Part shown: piece after piece, positions 7,243 to 16,120 of the stretch
How positions within the stretch are numbered: the stretch's first letter is position 1
Layout of the letters: each line of letters starts with the position of its first letter
Assembly: GCA_023433265.1 (NCBI GenBank)
Contig: JAEZDR010000041.1
Coordinates: 1-50,285 of the forward strand
DNA: 50,285 nucleotides
From: Bacteroidota bacterium
GTDB taxonomy: Bacteria; Bacteroidota; Bacteroidia; Chitinophagales; Chitinophagaceae
Direction of reading: 5' to 3'
Program-made: the position numbers and the translations under genes
Notes under the pieces: model-generated
The model's database searches: none
Told to the model about the DNA's origin: nothing
What the model saw: the letters and a program-made list of their open reading frames with translations, nothing else

Positions 7243-10200
7243 TGAGGTTAGTTGGATTCTGCTTCATATCGTCTTTAATTGCTTTTTCCGCACCTGCAAT
7301 CGCACAGGAAGATTCGCTTGAAGCGAGAATAGTTCTTGTTGGCGATGGCGGTGCGTTAGTAAATGGTCGGCACCCGGTAATGTCTGCCATAAAACAGAAT
7401 GTTCCGCTCAACAAGAAAACCTTTGTAGTCTTTCTTGGCGATAATATTTACAAAGAGGGCTTACCCGACGATCAGTTAGTTACCTATGCGCAGGCGAAAG
7501 CTGTCCTCGATTCCCAGGCAAACCTCATTGAAGGCACCGATGCAAGGGCATTGTTCATCCCCGGCAACCACGATTGGAATAATGGTGGGGTTCACGGTTA
7601 CGACAACGTGCGAAACGAGCAGCGTTATATTGACATGCTGGCCAGGGAAAACGTTTTGTTCTACCCAAAGGATGGTTGTCCGGGCCCGGTAGCAGTTGTG
7701 GTTAGCGATAACACGGTGGTAATAACCGTGGATAGCCAATGGTGGCTTCATCCTTACGATAAGCCTGGTATTCAATCAGACTGCCCTAACAAAACCCAGG
7801 ATCAGGTACTGTCTGAACTTGAAGACCTTCTGAATAAGTATAATGACAAGTTTGTCATATTTGCAACACACCACCCCTTTAAAAGCCTGGGTATTCATGG
7901 TGGATATTTCACCATCAAACAGCACATCTTCCCCTTCACCGATGCCAACAGAAACATGTGGATTCCTCTTCCGCTTATAGGTTCTATTTATCCTATCACA
8001 AGAGGAATCTTCGGAACTGTACAGGATCTTCCTCACCCTGTTTACCGCGACATGGTGAATAAAATGTCTGAAGTAGTAAAGAAGCATCCCAACGTACTCT
8101 TCGCAGCAGGCCACGAACATACACTGCAATGGATAAAAGACAGTGCCTACAACTATATCGTGAGTGGTAGCGCTTGCAAACAAACAAGGGTCTCTAAAAA
8201 CAAAAACACTGTTTTTGCATCAGACAACCTTGGCTATGCGGTACTGGATATAGTAAAGAATAAAAATGTCTATACCTCGTTTTACGTTGTTAGTAGCGAG
8301 GATGGAGCTACTACGAAAGTGCATGAGGGCTTCATGCTCAACTTCACCAAGCCCATCCCCAAAGTTTTGGAAACAGGAGATTCCGCAACTATTGTAACAA
8401 TTGATTACAAAAACAGCGCTGAGGCAATTGCAAACGTGAACTACGACAAAGTAAGCGGCTTAAAACGCAAGCTGCTTGGCAATAACTACAGGAAAGAATG
8501 GGCCACACCTGTTACCGCTAGAAAGTTTAACCTCAAGCAGGAAAAGGGCGGATTTAAAATAGTAAGCCTTGGTGGTGGCAAACAAACTAAAACACTGCGG
8601 TTGAAGGACAAGAAAGGCCGTGAATGGATACTACGCACCATTACCAAGGACCCAACCGAAGTAGTGCCAAGAAACTTTAGAAACTCTGTGGCAGAAGATC
8701 TTGTCCAGGATTTCACCTCTGCTACTCACCCCTACGCTCCGCTTACGGTTCCCCCCCTGTCTAAAGCTATCGGCATCAGGCAGGCTGAACCTGAATTGGT
8801 TTTTGTGCCGGACGACCCTGCCTTTGGTATCTACCGAAAAGTGTTTGCTAACAAGCTATGTTTCCTTGAGGAAAGGCACGCCGGCCTGGAAGACTCAAAA
8901 AGCACCGCAAAAACACTGGAGAAACTCATTGAAGATAATGACCACAGGGTGGACCAGCGCACAGCGCTCCGTGCAAGACTGCTTGACATAGTACTCGGCG
9001 ACTTCGACAGGCATTTCGATCAATGGCGCTTTGAAGTGGCTGATACCGGCAAAGGCAAACTTTATGTTCCTATTCCACGAGACCGTGATCAGGCTTACTT
9101 CTATTCTGACGGTTTCCTGCTAAACATGATAACAAAAACAACACTTAAATTCCTGAAAGGCTTTCGGCATGACATACCTAGTGTAGAATGGTTTGGTTTC
9201 AGTGCGAAAGATTTCGATCGTATCTTCTTGAACAAACTCTCACGTGAGGATTGGGAAAAAGAAATAAAGTTGGTACAGGAAGCATTAAGCGATGAAGTAA
9301 TTGAGCGAAGCATCAGGCGGCTACCCCCCACTGTATTTAACGTAAGCGGCGAAACCCTGATTAATAAGCTGAAAAGCAGGAGAAACCTTCTCATGAAGGA
9401 AGGTATACGGTATTATGAATTCATATCTAAAGAGGTAAATATCCTTGGTAGCAATAAAAAGGAACTATTCAAAATAACCGGGCAGGACAATAAGATGCGT
9501 GTCCAGGTGTATAAGCGAAATAAACAAAGCGATTCCGCATCACTTATGTACGATCGTGTCTTCGACAAGACTACTGATGAAGTAAGGCTGTATGGAATGA
9601 ACGACGATGATATCTTCGAGGTGGAAAATTCTACTCCAAGGCTTGTCAAAATAAGGATAATTGGAGGTAGAGGTAAAGACACCTTTAATATAGATGGAAG
9701 AGCAAAAAGCTATGTCTACGATCTTGCTACAGGCGATAATCACCTAGAAGGTAAGGCGAGGGTTAAGGACATTCTTTCACCTGACCCATTTGTAAATGTC
9801 ACCGACATTACAAACTTTCGGTACAATTATCTAAAATTCCCGATACCCAGGCTAGGCTTCAATGCCGAAGATGGACTGCTACTTGGCATTGGCCTTGAAT
9901 ATGTAAAACATGGATTTAGAAAAAGCCCTTATGCAGCTAAGCACAAATTTGGATCGCTCGTAGCAGTAAATCGTAACAGTTACCAATTAAAGTACCAGGG
10001 CGAATTCAACCAGCTATTGGGTAAGTGGGACCTCGTACTCAATGGAACCATAGTTAATCCAGTACTTGACAATTTCTTTGGCTTGGGTAACGAAACCGAA
10101 CAAATATTTGATAACAAAAGGATGAATAGAGAATTCTATCGTGTTCGGTACAACTTCGTTTCAGGTGATGTTCTCTTAAGAAAAAGGCCTAACCGTGTGC

Positions 10201-10901
10201 TTGAATATACTCTTGGGGCATCTGTATACAACTACTGGAATCACCCTGAAGACAACAGGGGAAAAATACTACAGTGGCCTGAAATGGTAAAGCTGGATGC
10301 TACCCGCATATTCCAAACAAAAACATACGCGGGGCTTAAGGCAGGCCTCTTGATTGATAACCTGGAAAACACACTCTTCCCTGCAAGGGGCATTAGCTGG
10401 AATACAGAATTCACCAGCATGCAGGGCCTTAACAGCAACAGTCTAAGTGTAACAAAGGTTGTTACTGACATGAACGTTTATGCAGCCATGAACGAACCCT
10501 CCCGCTTCGTTACCGTATTACGGGTAGGTGGCGGACATATCTTCTCAAAGAACTTTGATTACTTCCAGGCGCTCTCGCTAGGGCAAAACAATTACCTAAG
10601 GGGCTTCCGGAAAAACCGTTTCGCTGGCTCAGGTTTGCTTTATGGCAGCCTTGAGTTTAGACTAAAACTCTTTGAAAGCAAGTCACCGTTGTTTCCCGGG
10701 GGTGTAGGGCTCGTAGCCTTTAACGATCTGGGCAGGGTTTGGTTGCGTGGAGAAGATTCAAGAACATGGCATCATAGCTATGGGGGAGGTATCTACTATG
10801 CACCTTTCAATATCATCCTAATTTCAGCAACCGCAGCCTTTAGTAAAGAAGAAACACTGTTTAACCTCACCGTAGGCACACGGTTCAACCTAACATTTTG
10901 A
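7242..10901 (+). CDS. Phosphoesterase / kinase-like / BamA-type barrel fusion, outer membrane
   Basis: 1219 residues. A signal peptide (1-21) is followed by a calcineurin-like metallophosphoesterase domain at about 28-330 with all signature blocks: GDGG (34-37), GDNIY (66-70), GNHDW (108-112), ATHHP (about 209) and AGHEHT (about 290). The region 410-760 has GDFDRHFDQW near 585 and PRDRDQAYF near 612, resembling the catalytic Asp pair of atypical kinases such as CotH; this is my inference. The last 350 residues are a surface-antigen (BamA/TamA, Omp85) beta-barrel ending in an aromatic residue. A secreted enzyme tethered to an outer-membrane barrel is the simplest reading. The substrate is unknown. 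It overlaps the lipoprotein gene by 1 nt and lies 3 nt before the HD-Pycsar gene. Confidence 0.85.
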   Translation: MRLVGFCFISSLIAFSAPAIAQEDSLEARIVLVGDGGALVNGRHPVMSAIKQNVPLNKKTFVVFLGDNIYKEGLPDDQLVTYAQAKAVLDSQANLIEGTDARALFIPGNHDWNNGGVHGYDNVRNEQRYIDMLARENVLFYPKDGCPGPVAVVVSDNTVVITVDSQWWLHPYDKPGIQSDCPNKTQDQVLSELEDLLNKYNDKFVIFATHHPFKSLGIHGGYFTIKQHIFPFTDANRNMWIPLPLIGSIYPITRGIFGTVQDLPHPVYRDMVNKMSEVVKKHPNVLFAAGHEHTLQWIKDSAYNYIVSGSACKQTRVSKNKNTVFASDNLGYAVLDIVKNKNVYTSFYVVSSEDGATTKVHEGFMLNFTKPIPKVLETGDSATIVTIDYKNSAEAIANVNYDKVSGLKRKLLGNNYRKEWATPVTARKFNLKQEKGGFKIVSLGGGKQTKTLRLKDKKGREWILRTITKDPTEVVPRNFRNSVAEDLVQDFTSATHPYAPLTVPPLSKAIGIRQAEPELVFVPDDPAFGIYRKVFANKLCFLEERHAGLEDSKSTAKTLEKLIEDNDHRVDQRTALRARLLDIVLGDFDRHFDQWRFEVADTGKGKLYVPIPRDRDQAYFYSDGFLLNMITKTTLKFLKGFRHDIPSVEWFGFSAKDFDRIFLNKLSREDWEKEIKLVQEALSDEVIERSIRRLPPTVFNVSGETLINKLKSRRNLLMKEGIRYYEFISKEVNILGSNKKELFKITGQDNKMRVQVYKRNKQSDSASLMYDRVFDKTTDEVRLYGMNDDDIFEVENSTPRLVKIRIIGGRGKDTFNIDGRAKSYVYDLATGDNHLEGKARVKDILSPDPFVNVTDITNFRYNYLKFPIPRLGFNAEDGLLLGIGLEYVKHGFRKSPYAAKHKFGSLVAVNRNSYQLKYQGEFNQLLGKWDLVLNGTIVNPVLDNFFGLGNETEQIFDNKRMNREFYRVRYNFVSGDVLLRKRPNRVLEYTLGASVYNYWNHPEDNRGKILQWPEMVKLDATRIFQTKTYAGLKAGLLIDNLENTLFPARGISWNTEFTSMQGLNSNSLSVTKVVTDMNVYAAMNEPSRFVTVLRVGGGHIFSKNFDYFQALSLGQNNYLRGFRKNRFAGSGLLYGSLEFRLKLFESKSPLFPGGVGLVAFNDLGRVWLRGEDSRTWHHSYGGGIYYAPFNIILISATAAFSKEETLFNLTVGTRFNLTF

Positions 10902-10904
10902 TTT

Positions 10905-12113
10905 ATGGACAAGGACTTTTTATACAAGCACATCGAAGCAAGGGTGAGAGAACTGTATCAACAGCACCCCAACCCTAAGCTGATTTATCATAATCTGGAT
11001 CACACGATCAATGTGGTGGAAAGAATGAAGGAAATTGCTGCACACTATCATCTTGACGAGAATGATATGCTTGTGTTGTACACCGCAACCTGGTTTCACG
11101 ATACCGGCTACCTTTTAACGGATGAAGAACATGAGCAGAAAAGTTGCGAGCTGATGCGGGAAATGATGCACAACTACTCAAATGACGAGTTGTTTCTTAA
11201 CCAGGTAGAAGATTGCATCATGGCTACAAAACATCCGCAAAATCCGAAAACACTATTACAGCAAATAATTTGCGATGCCGATACCTACCATGTTGGCACT
11301 AAGAATTTCAAAGAGATAAACAAACTCGTCAGGCGTGAATTTGAACTGAAGGATGGATATGTCGATAAGCAAAAATGGATGAAAGAAACAGTCCAGTTCA
11401 TGACAGACCACCAATACTTCACTTCGTACTGTAAAGAAAAGCTCAACGATCGTAAACAGAAAAACCTTGAGTGGCTAAAAGGGAAGCTACAGGACATTCC
11501 ATCTAACGATCTTCTAACACCTCCTCCTTTCGAGCAAAAGAACAGTTTGATGACGAAAGGCATTCAAACGATGCTACGCCTCACATCAGACAATCACCTG
11601 GAATTAAGTGGGCTTGCGGATGGCAAAGCCAATATACTGATATCGGTAAATGCCATCATCATTTCAGTGATCCTTTCAGTACTGGTAAGGCGGCTGGAAT
11701 TTGATACCCACCTGATTATCCCTACCATCATATTCCTCTTTTTCTCAGTGGCAACTATAGTAATAGCCATTCTTGCCACAAGACCAAAGGTTACTGAGGG
11801 CAGGTTTAAAGATGTAGATGTGGTGGCAAAAAAAACAAACCTATTGTTTTTTGGAAACTTCTACAGAGTGCCCTTAGAAGACTATGAACGTTCGATGCGC
11901 ATGATGATGGGCGATCCTGAGTACCTATATGGTTCTCTTGTGAAAGATATCCACCAGCTAGGCGTAGTCCTAGGTAGAAAGTACAAGCTCATAAGACTTG
12001 CATACAATATTTTCATGATAGGTATAATTGCATCTGTGTGCGCTTTCACAATAGCAGTCTTTTTAAATAGCACCGGCGGAATTGCGAACAGTTCCTCAGC
12101 CTCTCCCTTTTAA
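10905..12113 (+). CDS. HD-domain phosphohydrolase fused to Pycsar-effector (DUF5706) membrane domain
   Basis: 402 residues. An N-terminal HD domain (about 1-190) has H33, the H65-D66 pair in WFHDTGY, H76, H110 and D124/D126, a full metal-binding set expected of nucleotide or cyclic-nucleotide hydrolases. The C-terminal part (about 217-390) matches the Pycsar effector domain (PF18967, formerly DUF5706), with SDNHLELSGLADGKANILI leading into transmembrane segments at about 246-263 and 270-291, a cytoplasmic stretch, and a last segment at 366-388. In Pycsar antiphage systems such membrane effectors respond to cCMP or cUMP. Here it is fused to HD and sits 2 nt before ppk1, with a class III cyclase further down the same operon. 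A role as receiver or degrader of the cyclase product is plausible but inferred. Confidence 0.87.
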   Translation: MDKDFLYKHIEARVRELYQQHPNPKLIYHNLDHTINVVERMKEIAAHYHLDENDMLVLYTATWFHDTGYLLTDEEHEQKSCELMREMMHNYSNDELFLNQVEDCIMATKHPQNPKTLLQQIICDADTYHVGTKNFKEINKLVRREFELKDGYVDKQKWMKETVQFMTDHQYFTSYCKEKLNDRKQKNLEWLKGKLQDIPSNDLLTPPPFEQKNSLMTKGIQTMLRLTSDNHLELSGLADGKANILISVNAIIISVILSVLVRRLEFDTHLIIPTIIFLFFSVATIVIAILATRPKVTEGRFKDVDVVAKKTNLLFFGNFYRVPLEDYERSMRMMMGDPEYLYGSLVKDIHQLGVVLGRKYKLIRLAYNIFMIGIIASVCAFTIAVFLNSTGGIANSSSASPF

Positions 12114-12115
12114 CT

Positions 12116-14161
12116 ATGTATTTCAATCGCGATTTAAGTTGGCTTTCATTTAACCTGCGAGTATTAGAAGAAGCAGCCGATTTGAGGGTTCCTCTGTTCG
12201 AACGGCTGAAATTTCTTGCTATATTTTCGTCTAACCTGGACGAGTTCTTTAGGGTACGCTACCCTGTAGTCATGGCTATCACACAATTGAAAAAGAAAAC
12301 GAAAGCAAGGTTTAATGAGTTAAACGAGAACGTTCCTGAGAAAGTACAAATCGAGATTCATCGGCAACTACAACTTTATGGTACGCTGCTTACGCAACAA
12401 ATACTACCTGCACTTGCAGAAAACGATATCATTCTTTATTGGAGGCGATCGCTGGAAAGCCACCATAAAGCGGAGGTGAAGGAAATCTTCCTTTCGCAAG
12501 TCCTCTCATTCATCCAACCGGTAATCCTCGACAGCGCAGACGACGCTAAGTTCTACCCGGAAAACAACCAGTTGTACCTTGTTGTCTCTCTTAAACTGCC
12601 GGGCGAACAGGTTCAGCGGCACGCTGTGGTTAACATACCTTCTGAAGAACTACAACGCTTCTATTCTCTCTCCAGGTATAATGGTAAAAATTATGTTGTA
12701 TTCATCGATGATATCATAAGGGAAAACCTGGACTTGCTCTTTCCCAATTACCAGGTACTGTCAGCTTATGGCATCAAGCTAAACAGGGACGCAGAACTCA
12801 GGCTAGAGGATGAATACACAGGCGATCTTGCCCAGAAAATGGAGAAGCAACTTGCGAAACGTGACTATGGCCCTCCCTCCCGTTTCTTGTACGAAGAAGG
12901 ACTTCCCAGGAATGTACAGTTGTTCCTTGCTTCCGCATTCGGTGTAGAACTTGACGAAATGTTTCAAGGCAACCGCTATCATAACCTCAGCGACTTTATG
13001 AAGTTCCCAACTTTTGGCAAGGCATTGGAATACGAAAAGTGGAGGCCATTAACGCCTCCGGGATTAAAAGACTACGCCGATATGTTCGACGTACTGAATC
13101 AGAAAGATCTCCTGCTACATCTGCCTTATCAAACCTATAATCCTGTACTTGCATTCTTCAACCAGGCGGCGGTAGATCCAGAAGTAACTGAGGTATATAT
13201 CACTTTGTACAGGGTAGCTGCTGAATCGCATATCGTAAATGCACTCATCAGTGCTGCAAAAAATGGCAAGCGCGTTACAGCATTTATAGAACTAAAAGCC
13301 AGGTTTGATGAAGCAAACAACCTGCGTTGGAGCAAACGAATGGAAGACGCAGGGGTCAAGATAATATATAGCATTCCCGAAATAAAGGTCCACTCAAAAA
13401 TAGCACTGATAAAAAAAGGATCTTCTAATCATAGTATTTACTATTCTATTCTCAGCACTGGTAATTTCAATGAAAGCACCGCACGGTTTTATACTGACCA
13501 TGTGTTGATGACAGCAGATTTCATTACAACTAAGGAAATTCTGCAGCTATTCAATTTTCTTCAAGAAAGAAACCGCCCGAGTGGAAAGGATAAATTGGAC
13601 TTCCAACGCCTGATGGTATCTCAGTTTAATTTCATGACCCGGTTTGAAATGATGGTGGAGCGCGAAATGAAGAAAGCTGTAGAAGGAGAACCAGCCCGCA
13701 TAAGAATTAAAGTAAACAACCTTGAAGAACACTTTATTATCAATCTCCTCTATAAAGCCAGCCAGGCAGGTGTTAAAGTAGAACTCATTGTAAGGAGCGT
13801 TTGCTGTCTCGTTCCAGGGCTTGAAGGCCTAAGTGAGAACATTAAAGTCAAGCGCATAGTCGACAGGTACCTAGAGCATTCACGATTATTCATGTTCGGA
13901 TCAGGAGCAACAGTGGATGTATGGATGGGTTCTGCAGACCTCATGAATAGGAACCTTCATTCAAGAATAGAAGTCTGCGTTGCAATGAATGATGTTAAGT
14001 TAAAACAACAACTCATTGACTATTTCGAAATCCAATGGGAAGACACAGATAAAGCCGTCATACTTAATCCGTATGGCGAACAATTAAGGCAGATAAAGGA
14101 AGGCGATGCATCATTAAATGCCCAGTCAGAAATCTATAAATATGTTCAACAATTAGCATGA
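12116..14161 (+). CDS. ppk1: Polyphosphate kinase 1
   Basis: 681 residues, close to the 688 of E. coli PPK. It polymerises the gamma-phosphate of ATP into inorganic polyphosphate at the inner membrane. The N-terminal domain starts with FNRDLSWLSFNLRVLEEA. The phospholipase-D-like catalytic halves follow, with the autophosphorylated histidine in EIKVHSK at about residue 426 and the second conserved histidine in YLEHSR at about 588. STGNFNE and GSADLMNRN are also diagnostic. No key residue is missing. It is translationally coupled: 2 nt after the HD-Pycsar gene, and its stop overlaps the cyclase start by 4 nt (ATGA). That placement suggests polyphosphate production is linked to the cyclic-nucleotide genes. 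Confidence 0.96.
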   Translation: MYFNRDLSWLSFNLRVLEEAADLRVPLFERLKFLAIFSSNLDEFFRVRYPVVMAITQLKKKTKARFNELNENVPEKVQIEIHRQLQLYGTLLTQQILPALAENDIILYWRRSLESHHKAEVKEIFLSQVLSFIQPVILDSADDAKFYPENNQLYLVVSLKLPGEQVQRHAVVNIPSEELQRFYSLSRYNGKNYVVFIDDIIRENLDLLFPNYQVLSAYGIKLNRDAELRLEDEYTGDLAQKMEKQLAKRDYGPPSRFLYEEGLPRNVQLFLASAFGVELDEMFQGNRYHNLSDFMKFPTFGKALEYEKWRPLTPPGLKDYADMFDVLNQKDLLLHLPYQTYNPVLAFFNQAAVDPEVTEVYITLYRVAAESHIVNALISAAKNGKRVTAFIELKARFDEANNLRWSKRMEDAGVKIIYSIPEIKVHSKIALIKKGSSNHSIYYSILSTGNFNESTARFYTDHVLMTADFITTKEILQLFNFLQERNRPSGKDKLDFQRLMVSQFNFMTRFEMMVEREMKKAVEGEPARIRIKVNNLEEHFIINLLYKASQAGVKVELIVRSVCCLVPGLEGLSENIKVKRIVDRYLEHSRLFMFGSGATVDVWMGSADLMNRNLHSRIEVCVAMNDVKLKQQLIDYFEIQWEDTDKAVILNPYGEQLRQIKEGDASLNAQSEIYKYVQQLA

Positions 14162-15261
14162 AGCCCTGGAAGTTTATAAGAACAAGAATTTCTATGGTGA
14201 GACGCTATAGGTACAAGGTAATAACTATTATTGCTTTTGGCTGGACCTTCTTCGACATCATTAGCATAACCTCCAGGTTCCAGATCTTTACCGATAAGCG
14301 TTTTTACTCAGCCTCGGACTATGCGAATGTTCCCGCGTTCTTTCTTAGGGAAACTATTGTTTTCTTAATGAGTGCTTTTGTAGGTTACCTCCTGGTTTCA
14401 AAGCTTCGCCGTCGCATGCGGTACAAATCGCTTTACCTTACCTTACTCATCAAAACGCTCATACTTGCCGGGGCTGCTATTTTAACGAATCTCCTTATTC
14501 ACATAAGTCACTCCATAATCATCCTGCATCTTTCTTTTGATACTGCGGTCGAACGTTTCAGCAGGGACGCATTTGAAAGCATCTGGCTAATCCAAAAACT
14601 GCCGTATTGGTTTATCCTTTTCATCGTTACACAATTATTGCTGGAGATAAACGAAAAGTATGCTCCCGGTGTTTTCTGGGATGTGTTATTAGGAAGGTAT
14701 ATACAGCCGAAAACTGAACGAAGGATTGTAATGTTCCTCGACTTAAAGGACTCAACTCCTATTGCAGAAAAACTCGGGCACCTTCAGTACTTTAACTTCA
14801 TAAGGGAATTTATTTACCATATTTCAACCGCACTGATTGAATACAATGGCAGAATCTATCAATATGTCGGCGACGAGATCGTGGTGAGTTGGCTGGACAC
14901 AGAAGAAAATACAAGGCATTGTATGGACGCCTTAATTGAAGCAAGGAAGAACCTGCAACAACACTCAGAAGAGTTTAGGCGACATTATGGACATATCCCC
15001 GAGTTCAGGGTGGGCATCCATGTAGGAGAAGTAACCATAGGGGAAATAGGCATCATAAAGAAAGACCTTGCAATGAGCGGCGACACAATGAATACTACAG
15101 CCCGCATTAGGACAGCGTGCAGTGAGCTAAATCAGAAGTTTATCGTATCGGCTGATTTTCTTGAGAAAATGCCGTTGAAAGACTGGCAGGCCGAAAGCCT
15201 TGGGCTTGTGGATCTTAAAGGAAAAGAAAAAGGGGTTGAGCTTTTCGCGCTCAAAATATAG
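14158..15261 (+). CDS. Membrane class III nucleotidyl cyclase
   Basis: 367 residues. The N-terminal half carries about four transmembrane segments (roughly 20-40, 62-82, 92-125, 148-165). The C-terminal half is a class III cyclase catalytic domain: metal-binding D195 (in FLDLKDST) and D239 (in YVGDE), and transition-state residues N312 and R316 (in MNTTAR). At the two positions that select the base, where adenylyl cyclases have Lys and Asp, this protein has Q235 and A305 by my hand alignment, so ATP specificity cannot be assumed. It is the last gene of the operon, overlaps ppk1 by 4 nt, and ends directly against the convergent amn gene. The product is probably sensed by the HD-Pycsar protein encoded two genes upstream (inference). 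Confidence 0.88.
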   Translation: MKPWKFIRTRISMVRRYRYKVITIIAFGWTFFDIISITSRFQIFTDKRFYSASDYANVPAFFLRETIVFLMSAFVGYLLVSKLRRRMRYKSLYLTLLIKTLILAGAAILTNLLIHISHSIIILHLSFDTAVERFSRDAFESIWLIQKLPYWFILFIVTQLLLEINEKYAPGVFWDVLLGRYIQPKTERRIVMFLDLKDSTPIAEKLGHLQYFNFIREFIYHISTALIEYNGRIYQYVGDEIVVSWLDTEENTRHCMDALIEARKNLQQHSEEFRRHYGHIPEFRVGIHVGEVTIGEIGIIKKDLAMSGDTMNTTARIRTACSELNQKFIVSADFLEKMPLKDWQAESLGLVDLKGKEKGVELFALKI

Positions 15262-16032
15262 TTAGAACCGCAGATGCCGTACGGTAGCTCCGTTATTTAT
15301 AAGTTGCTTCAAACTGTCTATCCCTATTTTAATATGCCGCTCTACAAATTCTGAGGTTACCTTTTTGTCACTTTCCTCAGTCTTCACTCCTTCCGGTACC
15401 ATTGGCGAATCACTTACAAGCAGCAACGCGCCTGTAGGAATTTTATTGTAAAAACCAACCGTAAAGATTGTAGCCGTCTCCATATCAATTGCATAGGCCC
15501 TAACATCCTGCAGGTATTTCTTGAATTCCTCATCGTGCTCCCAAACTCTTCTGTTTGTTGTATACACAGAACCTGTCCAGTAATCTATTCCGTAATCCCG
15601 AATAGTAGTGGAAATCGCCTTCTGCAAAGCGAAGGCGGGTAATGCAGGGACTTCCGGCGGAAGGTAGTCGTTTGAAGTACCTTCTCCCCTTATTGCCGCA
15701 ATTGGTAAAATCAGGTCGCCAAGTTTATTTCTCTTTTTCAAGCCACCGCATTTTCCTAAAAACAACACAGCTTCAGGCTCAATTGCAGTTAGCAGGTCCA
15801 TCACAGTAGCTGCTCCCGGCGATCCCATTCCGAAATTGATGATGGAAATACCGTCGGCGGTTGCGCATTGATAAGGGCGGTCGAGGCCAATAATTGGAAC
15901 ATCATTCCATTCAGCAAACATTTTCAGGTAATTACTAAAATTGGTAAGCAGAATGTACTTGCCAAAGTTTTCAAGCTTTTCACCTGTATAGCGCGGTAAC
16001 CAGTTGTTTACTATCTCTTCTTTTGTTTTCAT
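15262..16032 (-). CDS. amn: AMP nucleosidase (short Bacteroidota form)
   Basis: 256 residues from the ATG at 16032. The open frame runs further upstream, but that part would overlap the divergent HsdR-N gene and contains no family sequence. The enzyme hydrolyses AMP to adenine and ribose 5-phosphate. It belongs to the PNP/UDP phosphorylase superfamily, shown by INFGMGSPGAATVMDLL, VLFLGKCGGLKK, the glycine-rich LPIAAIRGEG and AIDMETATIF (the ribose-binding ME pair), then LLVSDSPM. The long N-terminal regulatory domain of the E. coli enzyme (484 residues) is absent, as is usual in this phylum. It converges head-on with the cyclase gene (adjacent stops). A -7 element at 16086-16093 fits its promoter. 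Confidence 0.9.
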   Translation of the reverse strand: MKTKEEIVNNWLPRYTGEKLENFGKYILLTNFSNYLKMFAEWNDVPIIGLDRPYQCATADGISIINFGMGSPGAATVMDLLTAIEPEAVLFLGKCGGLKKRNKLGDLILPIAAIRGEGTSNDYLPPEVPALPAFALQKAISTTIRDYGIDYWTGSVYTTNRRVWEHDEEFKKYLQDVRAYAIDMETATIFTVGFYNKIPTGALLLVSDSPMVPEGVKTEESDKKVTSEFVERHIKIGIDSLKQLINNGATVRHLRF

Positions 16033-16085
16033 AAGCTTGCTGTTTCTCTGATTCCCTTCATTGCTTTCTGAAACAATAAATTCTG

Positions 16086-16093
16086 CAAATATA
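16086..16093 (-). promoter_or_regulatory. -7 element for amn
   Basis: TATATTTG on the minus strand matches TAnnTTTG, 54 nt upstream of the amn ATG. No clear TTTG is seen at the -33 position. On the plus strand TACATTTG at 16109-16116 also matches but lies too close to the ATG at 16121 to serve it unless the transcript is leaderless. Confidence 0.4.
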
Positions 16094-16120
16094 GGCACAA
16101 AGCAGCTATACATTTGCTTA

